Origin: Enterovibrio qingdaonensis
Lineage (GTDB): Bacteria; Pseudomonadota; Gammaproteobacteria; Enterobacterales; Vibrionaceae
DNA length: 64,000 nt
Assembly: GCF_028683135.1 (NCBI RefSeq)
Contig: NZ_JAJUBB010000003.1
Coordinates: 411,614 to 475,613 of the forward strand
Direction: 5' to 3'
The number at the start of each line of letters is the position of its first letter. The first letter of the stretch is position 1. The notes beneath the pieces are model-generated. The model had not been told where the DNA came from and did not search any database. It was given only the letters and a program-made list of their open reading frames with translations. A program made the translations under genes and the position numbers. Below are positions 45,623 through 54,207 of the stretch, in pieces.

Positions 45623-47827
45623 ATGTCAATATTTCATCCTCTCCACAGTAAGCCCAAGCCCAACTTATCCAGCAAGCAAAGTGCCGCTGAGTCATCTCCT
45701 CGCGCTTCCTTATCAGGTACAACACGCAAACTGGCGAGGCATATGCCGCTAAAAAGAGCCACCAGCGGTCGCACATCTTCCTCAAAAAGAAACGCTATCG
45801 AGGAGAATGATGCCGATGCGTTTTCATCACAAATTTTGGCTTCTTCTCCTCAGCCCCTAGCATCCGAAGCCTCAGTGCCGACCTCGACAAACAAGGGACA
45901 TTCCAGTCAAGGTTCCCATTTAAACCGAGGTGGCTCTCCCCTCCCCCAAAATGTGGCTTCCTTCTTTCAACACCGCATACCTCATGACATTCGTGACGTT
46001 AGGCTTCATCAAGGGAAAGAAACCGATCTGTTGAGTAAAAGCATGGGGGCAAATGCTTTTGCGTTTGAAAACCATATTTGGTTAAGCAGTCGCATTCCGA
46101 TTCAGCCAAACCACACCCTTGCGCATGAACTCGCTCATGTCTTCCAGTGGCAGCAAGGAGCGGCCTCTCGCATTCGTGCTGACATATTTGATAAGTCACT
46201 CGTTCAACAACTCACAGAAGCCGATTTTGAAGGCGTCAACACCGAAACGGTAGAACGACTTGTCGCCTCTTTATCCGCGTATATCGAGAATTTTGATGAA
46301 GGTTCAGTCGACAGATTAGCCTTACAAGAAAACCTAGATGTCGCTTCGCAAGTACTGGGAGACCGAACCACGTCTCGCCCAACGCCACCCGAAGAACAAG
46401 TGAGCAGGCCACAGCGCAGGAGACGCCCTAACTACGATACAGCATCAAGACGTCGGGATATTCAACGCATTATGAACTTGGTTCAAGAGGTACATGTCAG
46501 TGATGACGAAGAGGCGGAGATCCTCACAATCATTGAACGATACGCGACAACAAGGCAACGTTTCGATTCTTTCCTCACGGCATTAGACAATCGCCACTAT
46601 TACGGCGGCGCATTCGGTGGTTACCACTTCCGTTCAGGCATTACCGCAGTAAAACGAGAGCTAGAGGGTGCGCGAGGACGACGCTTTAAGCAGTTACTGC
46701 AACGGAAAAGCCGCCGCTTTTCACAACACGAAGTACCCGACGAGATCACCTTTGCAGGGAGCTTTTGGCAAGATTTATCAGAAGGACAAATTCGCGACCA
46801 AATCTTTGCGTATTTTCAAGGAATGGGTGAAGCAGGTGTCGCCATGGCAGAATCAATTGTCATGTTAGTTCGCGACCCTGGTGGCTTTATTGAAGCCCTC
46901 GGAGAGTTACCCGATAACATTGCGCGATTTTGGCGGAACCGAGAGCAGTTGATAAATGCATTTACGTCGGCATCACCTACCGAGCAAGCACGCATCATTG
47001 GACGCATTTTTGGCGAAGCCGAAGTCTTTCTCGCTACCTCAGGTGCAGGAGCAGCAGCAACACCGGCGAGAGGGGCATTAGTGACCGTTCCCGTGAGAGC
47101 GGAGGCGGTCGTGGCAGTCGGTCGGGGCTCAGCCGCATTAAGTGCAGGGGGCGCAATTACCGTTGACTTGGGGCGTCTCGGCCCTGTCGCTGCACAAGGC
47201 GCGCAAATGGCGGCCCATACCAGTCAAACAGCGGGCGGTTCACGCGCAATGAGTGAAGCAGCCGATACGATTGAAGACGCCGCACCATCCAGATCCACAT
47301 CGAGTTCTGGTTCATCATCACGTTCGACACCTAGCACATCCGCAGAGGAAGCTAGGCGACTAGAAATACTGGAAGAGTTTGCCGATGCCCAGTCATCAAC
47401 CCGTAGACCCGATGTCGCACCGGAAGGCACACGTAATGTTGGAACGACCACTCGTCCGAGAACTTCGTCTTTAACCGATGCGGAAGTTCTGGCCGCCAAT
47501 TTAGAACGCACAGCGGGTACAAGACCGCCAGGCCATCACGCCCATCACATCATACCCAAAGGCATGCAAGACGCGGCCCCTTCCAGAGCCATTTTGGAAA
47601 GATTCAACATCAATATCAATTCAGAATTAAATGGTGTTTGGCTAGCCCGAGACTACATCGTCGCCAACCCCAACACAGGGCAAATCCACTCCACGCTTCA
47701 CACACGAAGATACATTGGTTGGATCAACCAAGAACTCACCGCAGCATCCGCTGGCGGAAGAACACAAGTTCTTGAAGCACTGTCTAGTATTCGTAGCCAA
47801 ATTCTCAATGGGAACCACCCTCTCTGA
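45623..47827 (+). CDS. Polymorphic toxin: DUF4157 domain with C-terminal AHH nuclease domain
   Basis: A 734-residue protein in three parts. Residues 1-105 are Ser/Lys/Pro-rich and disordered. Residues ~108-185 are DUF4157: IRDVRLHQGKE, then HTLAHELAHVFQWQ with a zinc-type HExxH (168-172); this domain is common in cargo of extracellular contractile injection systems. Residues ~390-530 include a Gly/Ala-rich, partly hydrophobic segment and a Ser-rich linker. Residues ~635-734 are an AHH (HNH-superfamily) nuclease: GHHAHHIIPKG, LERFNININSELNGVWL and HSTLHTRRYIGWINQEL. No signal peptide, no immunity gene and no eCIS or T6SS gene adjoin it. The next gene on the strand is a PEBP-family protein. Confidence 0.85.
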   Translation: MSIFHPLHSKPKPNLSSKQSAAESSPRASLSGTTRKLARHMPLKRATSGRTSSSKRNAIEENDADAFSSQILASSPQPLASEASVPTSTNKGHSSQGSHLNRGGSPLPQNVASFFQHRIPHDIRDVRLHQGKETDLLSKSMGANAFAFENHIWLSSRIPIQPNHTLAHELAHVFQWQQGAASRIRADIFDKSLVQQLTEADFEGVNTETVERLVASLSAYIENFDEGSVDRLALQENLDVASQVLGDRTTSRPTPPEEQVSRPQRRRRPNYDTASRRRDIQRIMNLVQEVHVSDDEEAEILTIIERYATTRQRFDSFLTALDNRHYYGGAFGGYHFRSGITAVKRELEGARGRRFKQLLQRKSRRFSQHEVPDEITFAGSFWQDLSEGQIRDQIFAYFQGMGEAGVAMAESIVMLVRDPGGFIEALGELPDNIARFWRNREQLINAFTSASPTEQARIIGRIFGEAEVFLATSGAGAAATPARGALVTVPVRAEAVVAVGRGSAALSAGGAITVDLGRLGPVAAQGAQMAAHTSQTAGGSRAMSEAADTIEDAAPSRSTSSSGSSSRSTPSTSAEEARRLEILEEFADAQSSTRRPDVAPEGTRNVGTTTRPRTSSLTDAEVLAANLERTAGTRPPGHHAHHIIPKGMQDAAPSRAILERFNININSELNGVWLARDYIVANPNTGQIHSTLHTRRYIGWINQELTAASAGGRTQVLEALSSIRSQILNGNHPL

Positions 47828-47942
47828 CCCTACTATATCTAAGCATACGCGCTCTTAGCCGCTAAAAGTCTTGAAATGAATACAGAGCCGTTTTCCATAA
47901 ATAACCATACTTCTGGCGCAATCCATCAGCAGGTAACAAGCA

Positions 47943-48491
47943 ATGAAATTACGCTCAGTTTTATTTACCACACTACTCTTTGCGACACACTCATTTGCGA
48001 TGGACCTTTCCAGCCCTCAGGTTACGGAGGGAGAATCATTGACGAAAGGCCAAATCTTTAATAGTTGGGGGTGTAAAGGTGACAATCATTCCCCAGAACT
48101 CATTTGGGAAAACCCACCTGAAGGCACCAAAAGCTACGCCGTCACAATGTATGACCCTGATGCACCAACCGGAAGTGGGTGGTGGCACTGGGTCATGATT
48201 AATATTCCCGGTGATGTGAACGGGCTGAGGCTTGATGCAGGGAAAGAAGGCGGTGAAAACCTTCCAGCAGGCGCGCAAATGCAGCGTAACGATTTTGGAT
48301 TTGTTGGTTTTGGTGGCGCATGTCCCCCACCAGATGCGCCCAAACATAACTACCAAATTACCGTTTATGCATTGGATGTTGATAAGCTCGGCGTTCCCGC
48401 AGATGGTGCTCCTGCACTGGCCGGATACTACATTCTTCAACACCGTATCGGCGAAGCTCAGTTGATCGCGCCAACCAACGCGCGCGAGTAA
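47943..48491 (+). CDS. YbhB/YbcL family (PEBP, Raf-kinase-inhibitor-like) exported protein
   Basis: A 182-residue PEBP-fold protein with an N-terminal signal peptide (MKLRSVLFTTLLFATHSFA). Family motifs are NHSPELIWENPPEGTKSYAVTMYDPDAP and GGACPPPDAPKHNYQITVYALD. The fold binds phospholipid head groups or small anions; the bacterial members have no settled role. Located 115 bases after the DUF4157-AHH gene; nothing suggests it is that toxin's immunity protein. Confidence 0.92.
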   Translation: MKLRSVLFTTLLFATHSFAMDLSSPQVTEGESLTKGQIFNSWGCKGDNHSPELIWENPPEGTKSYAVTMYDPDAPTGSGWWHWVMINIPGDVNGLRLDAGKEGGENLPAGAQMQRNDFGFVGFGGACPPPDAPKHNYQITVYALDVDKLGVPADGAPALAGYYILQHRIGEAQLIAPTNARE

Positions 48492-48553
48492 AAAGTTTGC
48501 AGCAAACCAATATTGCATAACGCAATAGAACGAGGTCGAAGCCGCAAAATATA

Positions 48554-48578
48554 AAGGGAGCCAAAAGGCTCCCTTTGT
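48554..48578. terminator. Bidirectional hairpin terminator between convergent genes
   Basis: AAAGGGAGCC / GGCTCCCTTT, a perfect 9-10-bp stem with a 2-4-base loop between the PEBP gene and the leftward binding-protein gene; T-run is short. Confidence 0.7.
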
Positions 48579-48613
48579 CACGGAACACACCGGCTAGCTT
48601 TAGCGTTGCTCAC

Positions 48614-49597
48614 CTATTGAACCGGCTTTATTTCGATAGTGGCACCAGCATCTTTCAAGGCTGCGGCCACTTTTTCAGCATCGCTTTTGGCCATGTTTTC
48701 TTTGAGCACTTTTGGAAGCTGCTCAACAACCGTCTTGGATTCAATCAAGCTAAGACCGGTTGCGTCTTTGACCGCTTGAATAAGGTCAACTTTGTTTCCA
48801 TCAGCCGCGACAAGGACAACCTCAAACTTAGGTTCTGCCACGAGTTGGTTCTTCTGCATGAGCTCAGTCTCAATACCTTTAAGCTTCATTTCATCAATCG
48901 CAAAATTCACCGCATTGAGAAGACCTTGTTCACCTTTAGGAATGAGATAACCAAACTGGCTGCGCGTGAATGGCTCATCACAGCGCGAGGCTTCTAATTT
49001 GGCGTCGGTGACTTCATAGAAAAAGCCTTCTGGCGTTTCAGTGACCATCACATCCACATCACCCGCTGCTACCGCTTTAGGCACATCAAGGTTATTTTCA
49101 AACTTGGTGAAGGTCGCATTCGGCAAATGACGTTCTGCGAATTTCTCGTTGGTTCCCCCAATGTTCACACCCACTCGCACAGATGACATATTCACCTTTT
49201 CCAGCGTGTCATACTTTCCCGCGCTTCCTTTAGCAACGAGAAAACACTTCCCGAATACCATGTAACCTTGTGTCTGTTCGGCGCTAAGTTGACGCTGCAT
49301 ACGACGGGTTATCCCGCCCATTGCAATGTCATATTTGTCTTCTTTCAGTCCGTCTATCAGTCCTTTCCACGTTGTTGGCACAAACTCGACGTTTACGCCA
49401 AGTTGCTCACCCAAATACTGAGCCACGTCGATGTCATACCCTGAATAGGTTTCACCGTCATAAAATGAGAAGGGTTTGTAATCGCCCGTGGTGCCAACAC
49501 GTATGACGCCTGCTTCGAGGATATCGTCCAATTGATCTGCCACTGCGAAACTGGAAAGGGATAAAGCAACGGTTGCGATAAGATGTGATGCTTTCAT
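48614..49597 (-). CDS. Periplasmic family-3 binding protein / PheC-like, fused to a ribosomal L7/L12 C-terminal domain
   Basis: A 327-residue protein. A signal peptide (MKASHLIATVALSLSSFAVA) precedes a family-3 solute-binding domain (residues ~21-245) that resembles cyclohexadienyl dehydratase PheC: GVIRVGTTGDYKPFSF, GYDIDVAQYLGEQLG, IAMGGI, GGTNEKFA and a Glu aligned with the PheC catalytic Glu (TETPEG). Residues ~255-327 align end to end with the L7/L12 C-terminal domain (FEVVLVAADGNKV, AVKDATGLSLIESK, VVEQLP, LKE, DAEKVAAALKDAGA, EIK), about half identical to E. coli L7/L12 by my by-eye alignment. A ribosomal-stalk domain in a protein with an export signal is very odd. The frame is continuous. 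No permease genes adjoin. Confidence 0.88.
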   Translation of the reverse strand: MKASHLIATVALSLSSFAVADQLDDILEAGVIRVGTTGDYKPFSFYDGETYSGYDIDVAQYLGEQLGVNVEFVPTTWKGLIDGLKEDKYDIAMGGITRRMQRQLSAEQTQGYMVFGKCFLVAKGSAGKYDTLEKVNMSSVRVGVNIGGTNEKFAERHLPNATFTKFENNLDVPKAVAAGDVDVMVTETPEGFFYEVTDAKLEASRCDEPFTRSQFGYLIPKGEQGLLNAVNFAIDEMKLKGIETELMQKNQLVAEPKFEVVLVAADGNKVDLIQAVKDATGLSLIESKTVVEQLPKVLKENMAKSDAEKVAAALKDAGATIEIKPVQ

Positions 49598-49817
49598 GGT
49601 GATAGGTCTTTTTTGATTATTGGTCGTTTCAATTTATCAACCACGCGGTACCCATAGGGTCTAAGTATTGAGGATTTGGACGTTTTCCTTTGGACGACAG
49701 TCAATCAGCAAACCTGCACGGCAGCTAAACTGACAATTAACAATAAGTAGGTTGAGTATTCACACTTAAATAGCGTAAGTTTGATGTTAATACTCTACGG
49801 ACGAGACGAAAAAGAAA

Positions 49818-50774
49818 ATGGCGAACATGATGGAGCAATTAGTGTTTTCCCTTTCTCTTGTCGCGCCCATATTTTTCATCATTTCTCTGGGTTTCATTTT
49901 CAAAAGAATTAAGTGGATTGATGCCCACTTTATCGATATCACCTCTCGTCTGGTTTTCAATGTTGCTCTTCCAGCGATGCTGTTTTTGAGCATTGCCACT
50001 GCTGACCACAATTTCTCTCAGGCCACTGAATTCCTAGCTTTCTCAGTGGTAATGACAGTCGCTTTCTTTGTGTTTTGCGTTGTCTCAACCCACTTGGCTT
50101 TCAAAGACAATCCAGACAACGGTGTACTCATACAAGGTAGCTTTCGCGCTAACACAGCCATCATTGGCATCGCGTATGTTGAAAAAGCGTTTGGTAGCCA
50201 AGGACTCGCGTTAGCGGCGATTTATGTCGCGGTGATTACGGTGGTTTTCAATATTCAAGCCGTTATCTGCTTATCTCCGCGTACATCAGGCTCCAAGCTG
50301 CAATCCATAAAAAAGATATTCCTAAACCTTGCTAAAAATCCTCTCATTATCGCCATCGCGCTCGGCGTGGTTGTTTCGATGCTCAACATCACCCTTCCGC
50401 CAGTGGTTGTCGACACGGGCAACTACCTTTCCCGGATTGCGCTTCCTCTAGCACTCTTGTGCACAGGTGGCAGCTTAGATTTTCGCATGATGAGAGACGA
50501 AAAAGCCTCCACCTGGTTTGCGGCCTCTAACAAACTGATGGTTGCGCCTTTTGCCTTTACCTTGATTGGCTATCTGTATGGTTTCAGAGGGGTTGAGTTA
50601 GGGATTTTATTCTTCATGAACGCGGCACCTGTAGCGGCAGCAAGTTATGCGATGACGCAGGCTGCGGGCGGCAATACAACGTTAAGTGCCAACATCATTG
50701 GGCTAACTACTCTTTTTTCGAGCATCACTGTCTGCTTGGGCTCTTTGGCTATGAAGGTATTGGGGCTGATTTGA
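49818..50774 (+). CDS. AEC-family transporter (auxin efflux carrier/malonate-type permease)
   Basis: A 318-residue membrane protein with about ten spans and the AEC pattern of two five-span halves (NVALPAMLFLSIATAD in the first, FMNAAPVAAASYAMTQAAGG in the second). Family members export or import carboxylates or amino-acid-like compounds. The substrate is unknown. It is divergent from the binding protein at 48614 and convergent with the flavohaem gene at 50845. Confidence 0.9.
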   Translation: MANMMEQLVFSLSLVAPIFFIISLGFIFKRIKWIDAHFIDITSRLVFNVALPAMLFLSIATADHNFSQATEFLAFSVVMTVAFFVFCVVSTHLAFKDNPDNGVLIQGSFRANTAIIGIAYVEKAFGSQGLALAAIYVAVITVVFNIQAVICLSPRTSGSKLQSIKKIFLNLAKNPLIIAIALGVVVSMLNITLPPVVVDTGNYLSRIALPLALLCTGGSLDFRMMRDEKASTWFAASNKLMVAPFAFTLIGYLYGFRGVELGILFFMNAAPVAAASYAMTQAAGGNTTLSANIIGLTTLFSSITVCLGSLAMKVLGLI

Positions 50775-50788
50775 ATACAAAATGGCAA

Positions 50789-50814
50789 ACAAAGCCGTTA
50801 AAAACCGGCTTTGT
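50789..50814. terminator. Hairpin between convergent AEC and ferric-reductase-like genes
   Basis: ACAAAGCCG pairs with CGGCTTTGT; no long T-run on either strand. Probable terminator. Confidence 0.5.
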
Positions 50815-50844
50815 CGGTTGATTTGCTGATTGAAGAGATGGCTT

Positions 50845-52128
50845 TTACAGCGCACCACGGAAATCAAACAGCTCGTAATGTGTGTTGTTTTTGGGCATCC
50901 CCAGTTGTTCCAAGCCTTCTTGCATCGTTTTTCTGACTTCAGGGTTACCACAGAAATAGAGAGAGGCTTGCTGAATATTCCCCGCCACATCTTCGGCTAT
51001 TTTTTCTGGCGTTAAACGCCCATATTCTGAATAAACAATGTTAAGAGAGACTGTCGGCAATGCAGCGACCAAATCTTCTAGCTCTGAGGCAAAGATGGCG
51101 GCTTCTGCGTTTTTCACGAGGTAATAAAGCGTCACTTTCGGTACGTCTTCAATCTCGCTGTTCAGTGACTGGAGCCATGCAATAAAAGGCGTGATACCAA
51201 TCCCTGAGCCAATCCAGACTTGCTCTTTCTCTTTTCGGTTTAGACGAAAACGGCCATACGGCATGTCCAATCGGATCATTTGCCCGTTTTCCAAATGCTC
51301 ATACAGTGTTTTGGTGTAATCGCCCAATGCAGCTACTGCAAAAGCAGGCTTGCCACTTTGCTCACTGCTGGCAATGGTAAATGGATGCGGCTCGCTGATG
51401 ATCTTGTCGTTGTGCAACACGGAGATAAACGCAAACTGCCCCGCTTCCCATTGCGGCTTACCTTGCAGCGTTCTGGTATTGAAACTCACGATGTTGTTTC
51501 GCTTTGTCACCGCTTCAACTTTGGCAATGTAGTGCTTACTGGTATCTTTCCCAAACGCATAGTAATACCAGGCCCACACGCCTATCACTGCGGTCAAATT
51601 CATTGCGATGCCTGCGGGAGACAATAACTGGAAAGGCCTCACGGCAAACAAGTAGTGAAACACCGAAATGAAGAACACCAACCCCATCAGGCGATGGCTC
51701 CATTTCCAAAGATGGTAAGGCAACATGCGCATGAAACTCACCACAACCAATACCAGCAGCAACCAGGTTGCCCATTCACCGGTATCAGAGCCTAGTTCAA
51801 TCAAGCTCGTTTCTTCACGCTCTGCTTCTGACTGTGGAACTAACCACCAGTGCATGAAAATCGAAAAGACAGACCACATACCCGCCCATCGGTGCGCTTT
51901 ATACACTCTGTCCAAGCCACCGAATATTGATTCTAAGATCTCTATTCGTGTGGACAGAATGAATGCCAACGCCATTCCCACCAGCGCGTTTGCGGCGAAG
52001 AATGCCGCAATCCAGCGTTGAAGCGTCAACTCCTCTGGCAACAGGCTTCCTATGCCGACAAAGCTCAGTAAAACCAGTGCCGCGACCAATATGTTTTTCT
52101 TGTTATCTAATACAAATTTCAGCTTCAA
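50845..52128 (-). CDS. Ferric-reductase-like transmembrane flavohaem oxidoreductase
   Basis: A 427-residue membrane protein. Residues ~1-205 form the ferric-reductase/NOX-type membrane domain, about six spans with His residues placed for haem (KAHRWAGMWS, FMHWWL, KWSHRLMGL, VFHYLF). The C-terminal half is a ferredoxin-NADP-reductase-type module: FAD motif HPFTIASS and NAD(P) motif WIGSGIGITPFIAWL, ending YFCGNPEVRKTM. It moves electrons from NAD(P)H across the membrane. Ferric iron is one possible acceptor; the acceptor is not known here. Confidence 0.9.
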   Translation of the reverse strand: MKLKFVLDNKKNILVAALVLLSFVGIGSLLPEELTLQRWIAAFFAANALVGMALAFILSTRIEILESIFGGLDRVYKAHRWAGMWSVFSIFMHWWLVPQSEAEREETSLIELGSDTGEWATWLLLVLVVVSFMRMLPYHLWKWSHRLMGLVFFISVFHYLFAVRPFQLLSPAGIAMNLTAVIGVWAWYYYAFGKDTSKHYIAKVEAVTKRNNIVSFNTRTLQGKPQWEAGQFAFISVLHNDKIISEPHPFTIASSEQSGKPAFAVAALGDYTKTLYEHLENGQMIRLDMPYGRFRLNRKEKEQVWIGSGIGITPFIAWLQSLNSEIEDVPKVTLYYLVKNAEAAIFASELEDLVAALPTVSLNIVYSEYGRLTPEKIAEDVAGNIQQASLYFCGNPEVRKTMQEGLEQLGMPKNNTHYELFDFRGAL

Positions 52129-52272
52129 AAGACACGTCCATCAAATGTTCGTCAATTTCACGAGTAATTAGAAAGCGTTCCATCTGTGAAATATAGTCAC
52201 CAAGATGTCGAAACAGGGTGAAATTTGATGGCGTCTCATTTCTGAAGCCGCAGTTTTCCAGTGCTGATTCAG

Positions 52273-52938
52273 CTATTGCGTACTAACGGGTGTTTTCAGC
52301 AAAAAATGCTTCAAAAGCCCCCAGCCAATCCAGAAGAATGCAGTTAACGCGGTGGCGGTTAAAATTGCGGGGATCGGATTATCTAGGGTACTGATTGAAC
52401 CTGCATACGCGGCGATGAAGGTATAAGGCAAATTCACCGCACACCAAGCGAGCAAGAAGGTCAAAAAGCGCATACGGCTGATGCCTGACATACAGGCCGT
52501 CACTTCAGGGAGAATCGGCATGGCCCGAGAGAGAAGGATCATTAGAATGCCATGTCGACGAAACTGCGCGCGAAGTTCTTGGCGTTTAGCGTCATCTTTC
52601 ACCACCAGATTCACCAATTTCTCGCCATACAGTGCACTTAAGCCATAACCACACACGCCTGCAAGCAAGGTGCCTGAGAACGCCGCGAACCAACCAAGGT
52701 GAGCACCGACAAAGTAGCCGCCTAGCATCATGATCGACAGTGTCGGTACCGCGATGAAAAGATCCAAAAACAGAAGAAAAACAACGGCAACCACCACGGT
52801 GACCGCACTTAGCGATTGTGCCTGTGCCAACCACAACTCAATTTGCTCGAGGCTCAACCACCCCATTGCTTTTGCGACAATGAAGGTGGAGGCGAAAAAG
52901 AGGGCCATTATTCCCATTAATTTCAGCAACGATGTCAT
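52273..52938 (-). CDS. VTT-domain (DedA/TVP38-like) membrane protein
   Basis: A 221-residue integral membrane protein with five or six spans. The VTT signature is in FIAVPTLSIMMLGGYFVGAHLGW and LLSRAMPILPEVTACMSGISRM. Such proteins are thought to affect lipid carrier flipping and membrane homeostasis. It lies 9 bases after the DUF2141 gene and ends the SDR/DUF2141/VTT operon. It is a second VTT protein in this window; the first is the fusion at 22711. Confidence 0.9.
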   Translation of the reverse strand: MTSLLKLMGIMALFFASTFIVAKAMGWLSLEQIELWLAQAQSLSAVTVVVAVVFLLFLDLFIAVPTLSIMMLGGYFVGAHLGWFAAFSGTLLAGVCGYGLSALYGEKLVNLVVKDDAKRQELRAQFRRHGILMILLSRAMPILPEVTACMSGISRMRFLTFLLAWCAVNLPYTFIAAYAGSISTLDNPIPAILTATALTAFFWIGWGLLKHFLLKTPVSTQ

Positions 52939-52947
52939 AGCCCCTCC

Positions 52948-53388
52948 TTACGGGTAACGAACAGTAATCTGATGTGGTGAAGCAACGCTATTTCTATCCA
53001 GCCGCGCACTGGCAAAGCTTGGGGCTTTAAACGTGATCCTTGCGCCGTTCGAAAAGCCCAACCCTTCTTTTGGCCAAATTCCGGTCCAATTCTTGGTAAC
53101 GCGACCATCTCCGTCTTCGTCATGCAGTACCTTGACTGCAAACGCTTGAGGCGTGTCATCAAAGGTGACGACTTGCTCTGCTTTAGTCGCATTCAAGCTG
53201 ATAATTCGCAGTGCCTTATCGTGTTGCTTTGGAAATCCTTCTTCGGCGAAAAGCATCACCAACACCTTGCCCGGTCGAGACACATCAATCCCTTTAACGG
53301 CAATAGTCACTTTGCTTTCCGTGGCATTTGTATTCATCGCAATGGCCCCTGTTAACATCAATCCACACACTAATTTCTTGGCTTTCAT
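52948..53388 (-). CDS. DUF2141 family exported protein
   Basis: A 146-residue secreted protein with a signal peptide (MKAKKLVCGLMLTGAIAMNTNA) and the DUF2141 pattern (VKVLHDEDGDGRVTKNW, GIWPKEGLGFSNGARI). The DxDxDG stretch looks like a calcium loop. Function unknown. It starts exactly where the SDR gene stops (adjoining codons), so the two are coupled. Confidence 0.9.
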   Translation of the reverse strand: MKAKKLVCGLMLTGAIAMNTNATESKVTIAVKGIDVSRPGKVLVMLFAEEGFPKQHDKALRIISLNATKAEQVVTFDDTPQAFAVKVLHDEDGDGRVTKNWTGIWPKEGLGFSNGARITFKAPSFASARLDRNSVASPHQITVRYP

Positions 53389-54120
53389 CTATGACCCTTT
53401 CAGTAGTCGACGAGCCGCAAAAGGCGCGATAGCAAACAGAACTCTGAGTACACGCGTTGCGCCGATATCGAAGTCCTTATCTTTTCGCTCAATGCCCTCA
53501 ATCATTTTTGATGCCGCCAATGTTGCTGATATCTTGTTACTGCCCCGCCCCGCCGTCATTTGCGTTTCCACCAACGGCATAAAAACTTGCTGCACTTTTA
53601 TCGGAGAGCCTTCAAATTGGTATCTCAAACTTTGGGACAAAATATTGATCGCACCTTTCGTCGCGCAATAGACCGCAGAAGACGCTTTAGGCACGATGCT
53701 CAACGCCGAATTCACGTTGACAACTTTCGAAGACGAAGTGGACGTTAACGAAGGTAATAATCCGTGAATCAATGCACACACGGCAGTGAAGTTGGTGTCG
53801 ATTTCGTACTGAACAGTGCTGAAATTGAAGTGTTTGTCGTTGAAGTAAGGAGCAAACTGCACGGCTGCGTTATTGATTAACACGTCTACTTGAGGGTGAT
53901 GTTTCGCTACCAAACTCGCGAGCCGATAAACCTCTTTGGTGTTCGAGAGATCGACCTGATAAGCAACAACGGACGCGTATTGTTCTTTTAACGCATCGAG
54001 TTTTTCCGCGTCGCGCCCGAGAACTATCAGTTGATTAGCATGAGAGAGTTGGTCAACCAGTTGGCGACCAATACCTGACGTTCCGCCAGTGAGAACAATG
54101 GTTTTGTTGCGAAGTTCCAT
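53389..54120 (-). CDS. Short-chain dehydrogenase/reductase
   Basis: A 243-residue classical SDR. Cofactor motif TGGTSGIG, NNAA motif in LINNAAVQF, and active-site SAVYCATKGA with the Ser in VNVNSALSI. It reads as a DltE-like oxidoreductase. First gene of a three-gene leftward operon with DUF2141 and VTT proteins; the substrate may be a lipid-type aldehyde or ketone (guess). Confidence 0.9.
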   Translation of the reverse strand: MELRNKTIVLTGGTSGIGRQLVDQLSHANQLIVLGRDAEKLDALKEQYASVVAYQVDLSNTKEVYRLASLVAKHHPQVDVLINNAAVQFAPYFNDKHFNFSTVQYEIDTNFTAVCALIHGLLPSLTSTSSSKVVNVNSALSIVPKASSAVYCATKGAINILSQSLRYQFEGSPIKVQQVFMPLVETQMTAGRGSNKISATLAASKMIEGIERKDKDFDIGATRVLRVLFAIAPFAARRLLKGS

Positions 54121-54207
54121 CCCGACTTCCTCTGTAATTCCAATGAGAGTCAGGATATCTGTGTCAATTCGTCAGCACTTTAACAAAGGTTAAAACTGCA
54201 AATTTTT

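Noticed and set aside
47828..47942. Immunity gene directly after the DUF4157-AHH toxin
   Set aside because: Only 115 bases lie before the next gene, and the short overlapping frame at 47876 is a shadow of the PEBP gene region.
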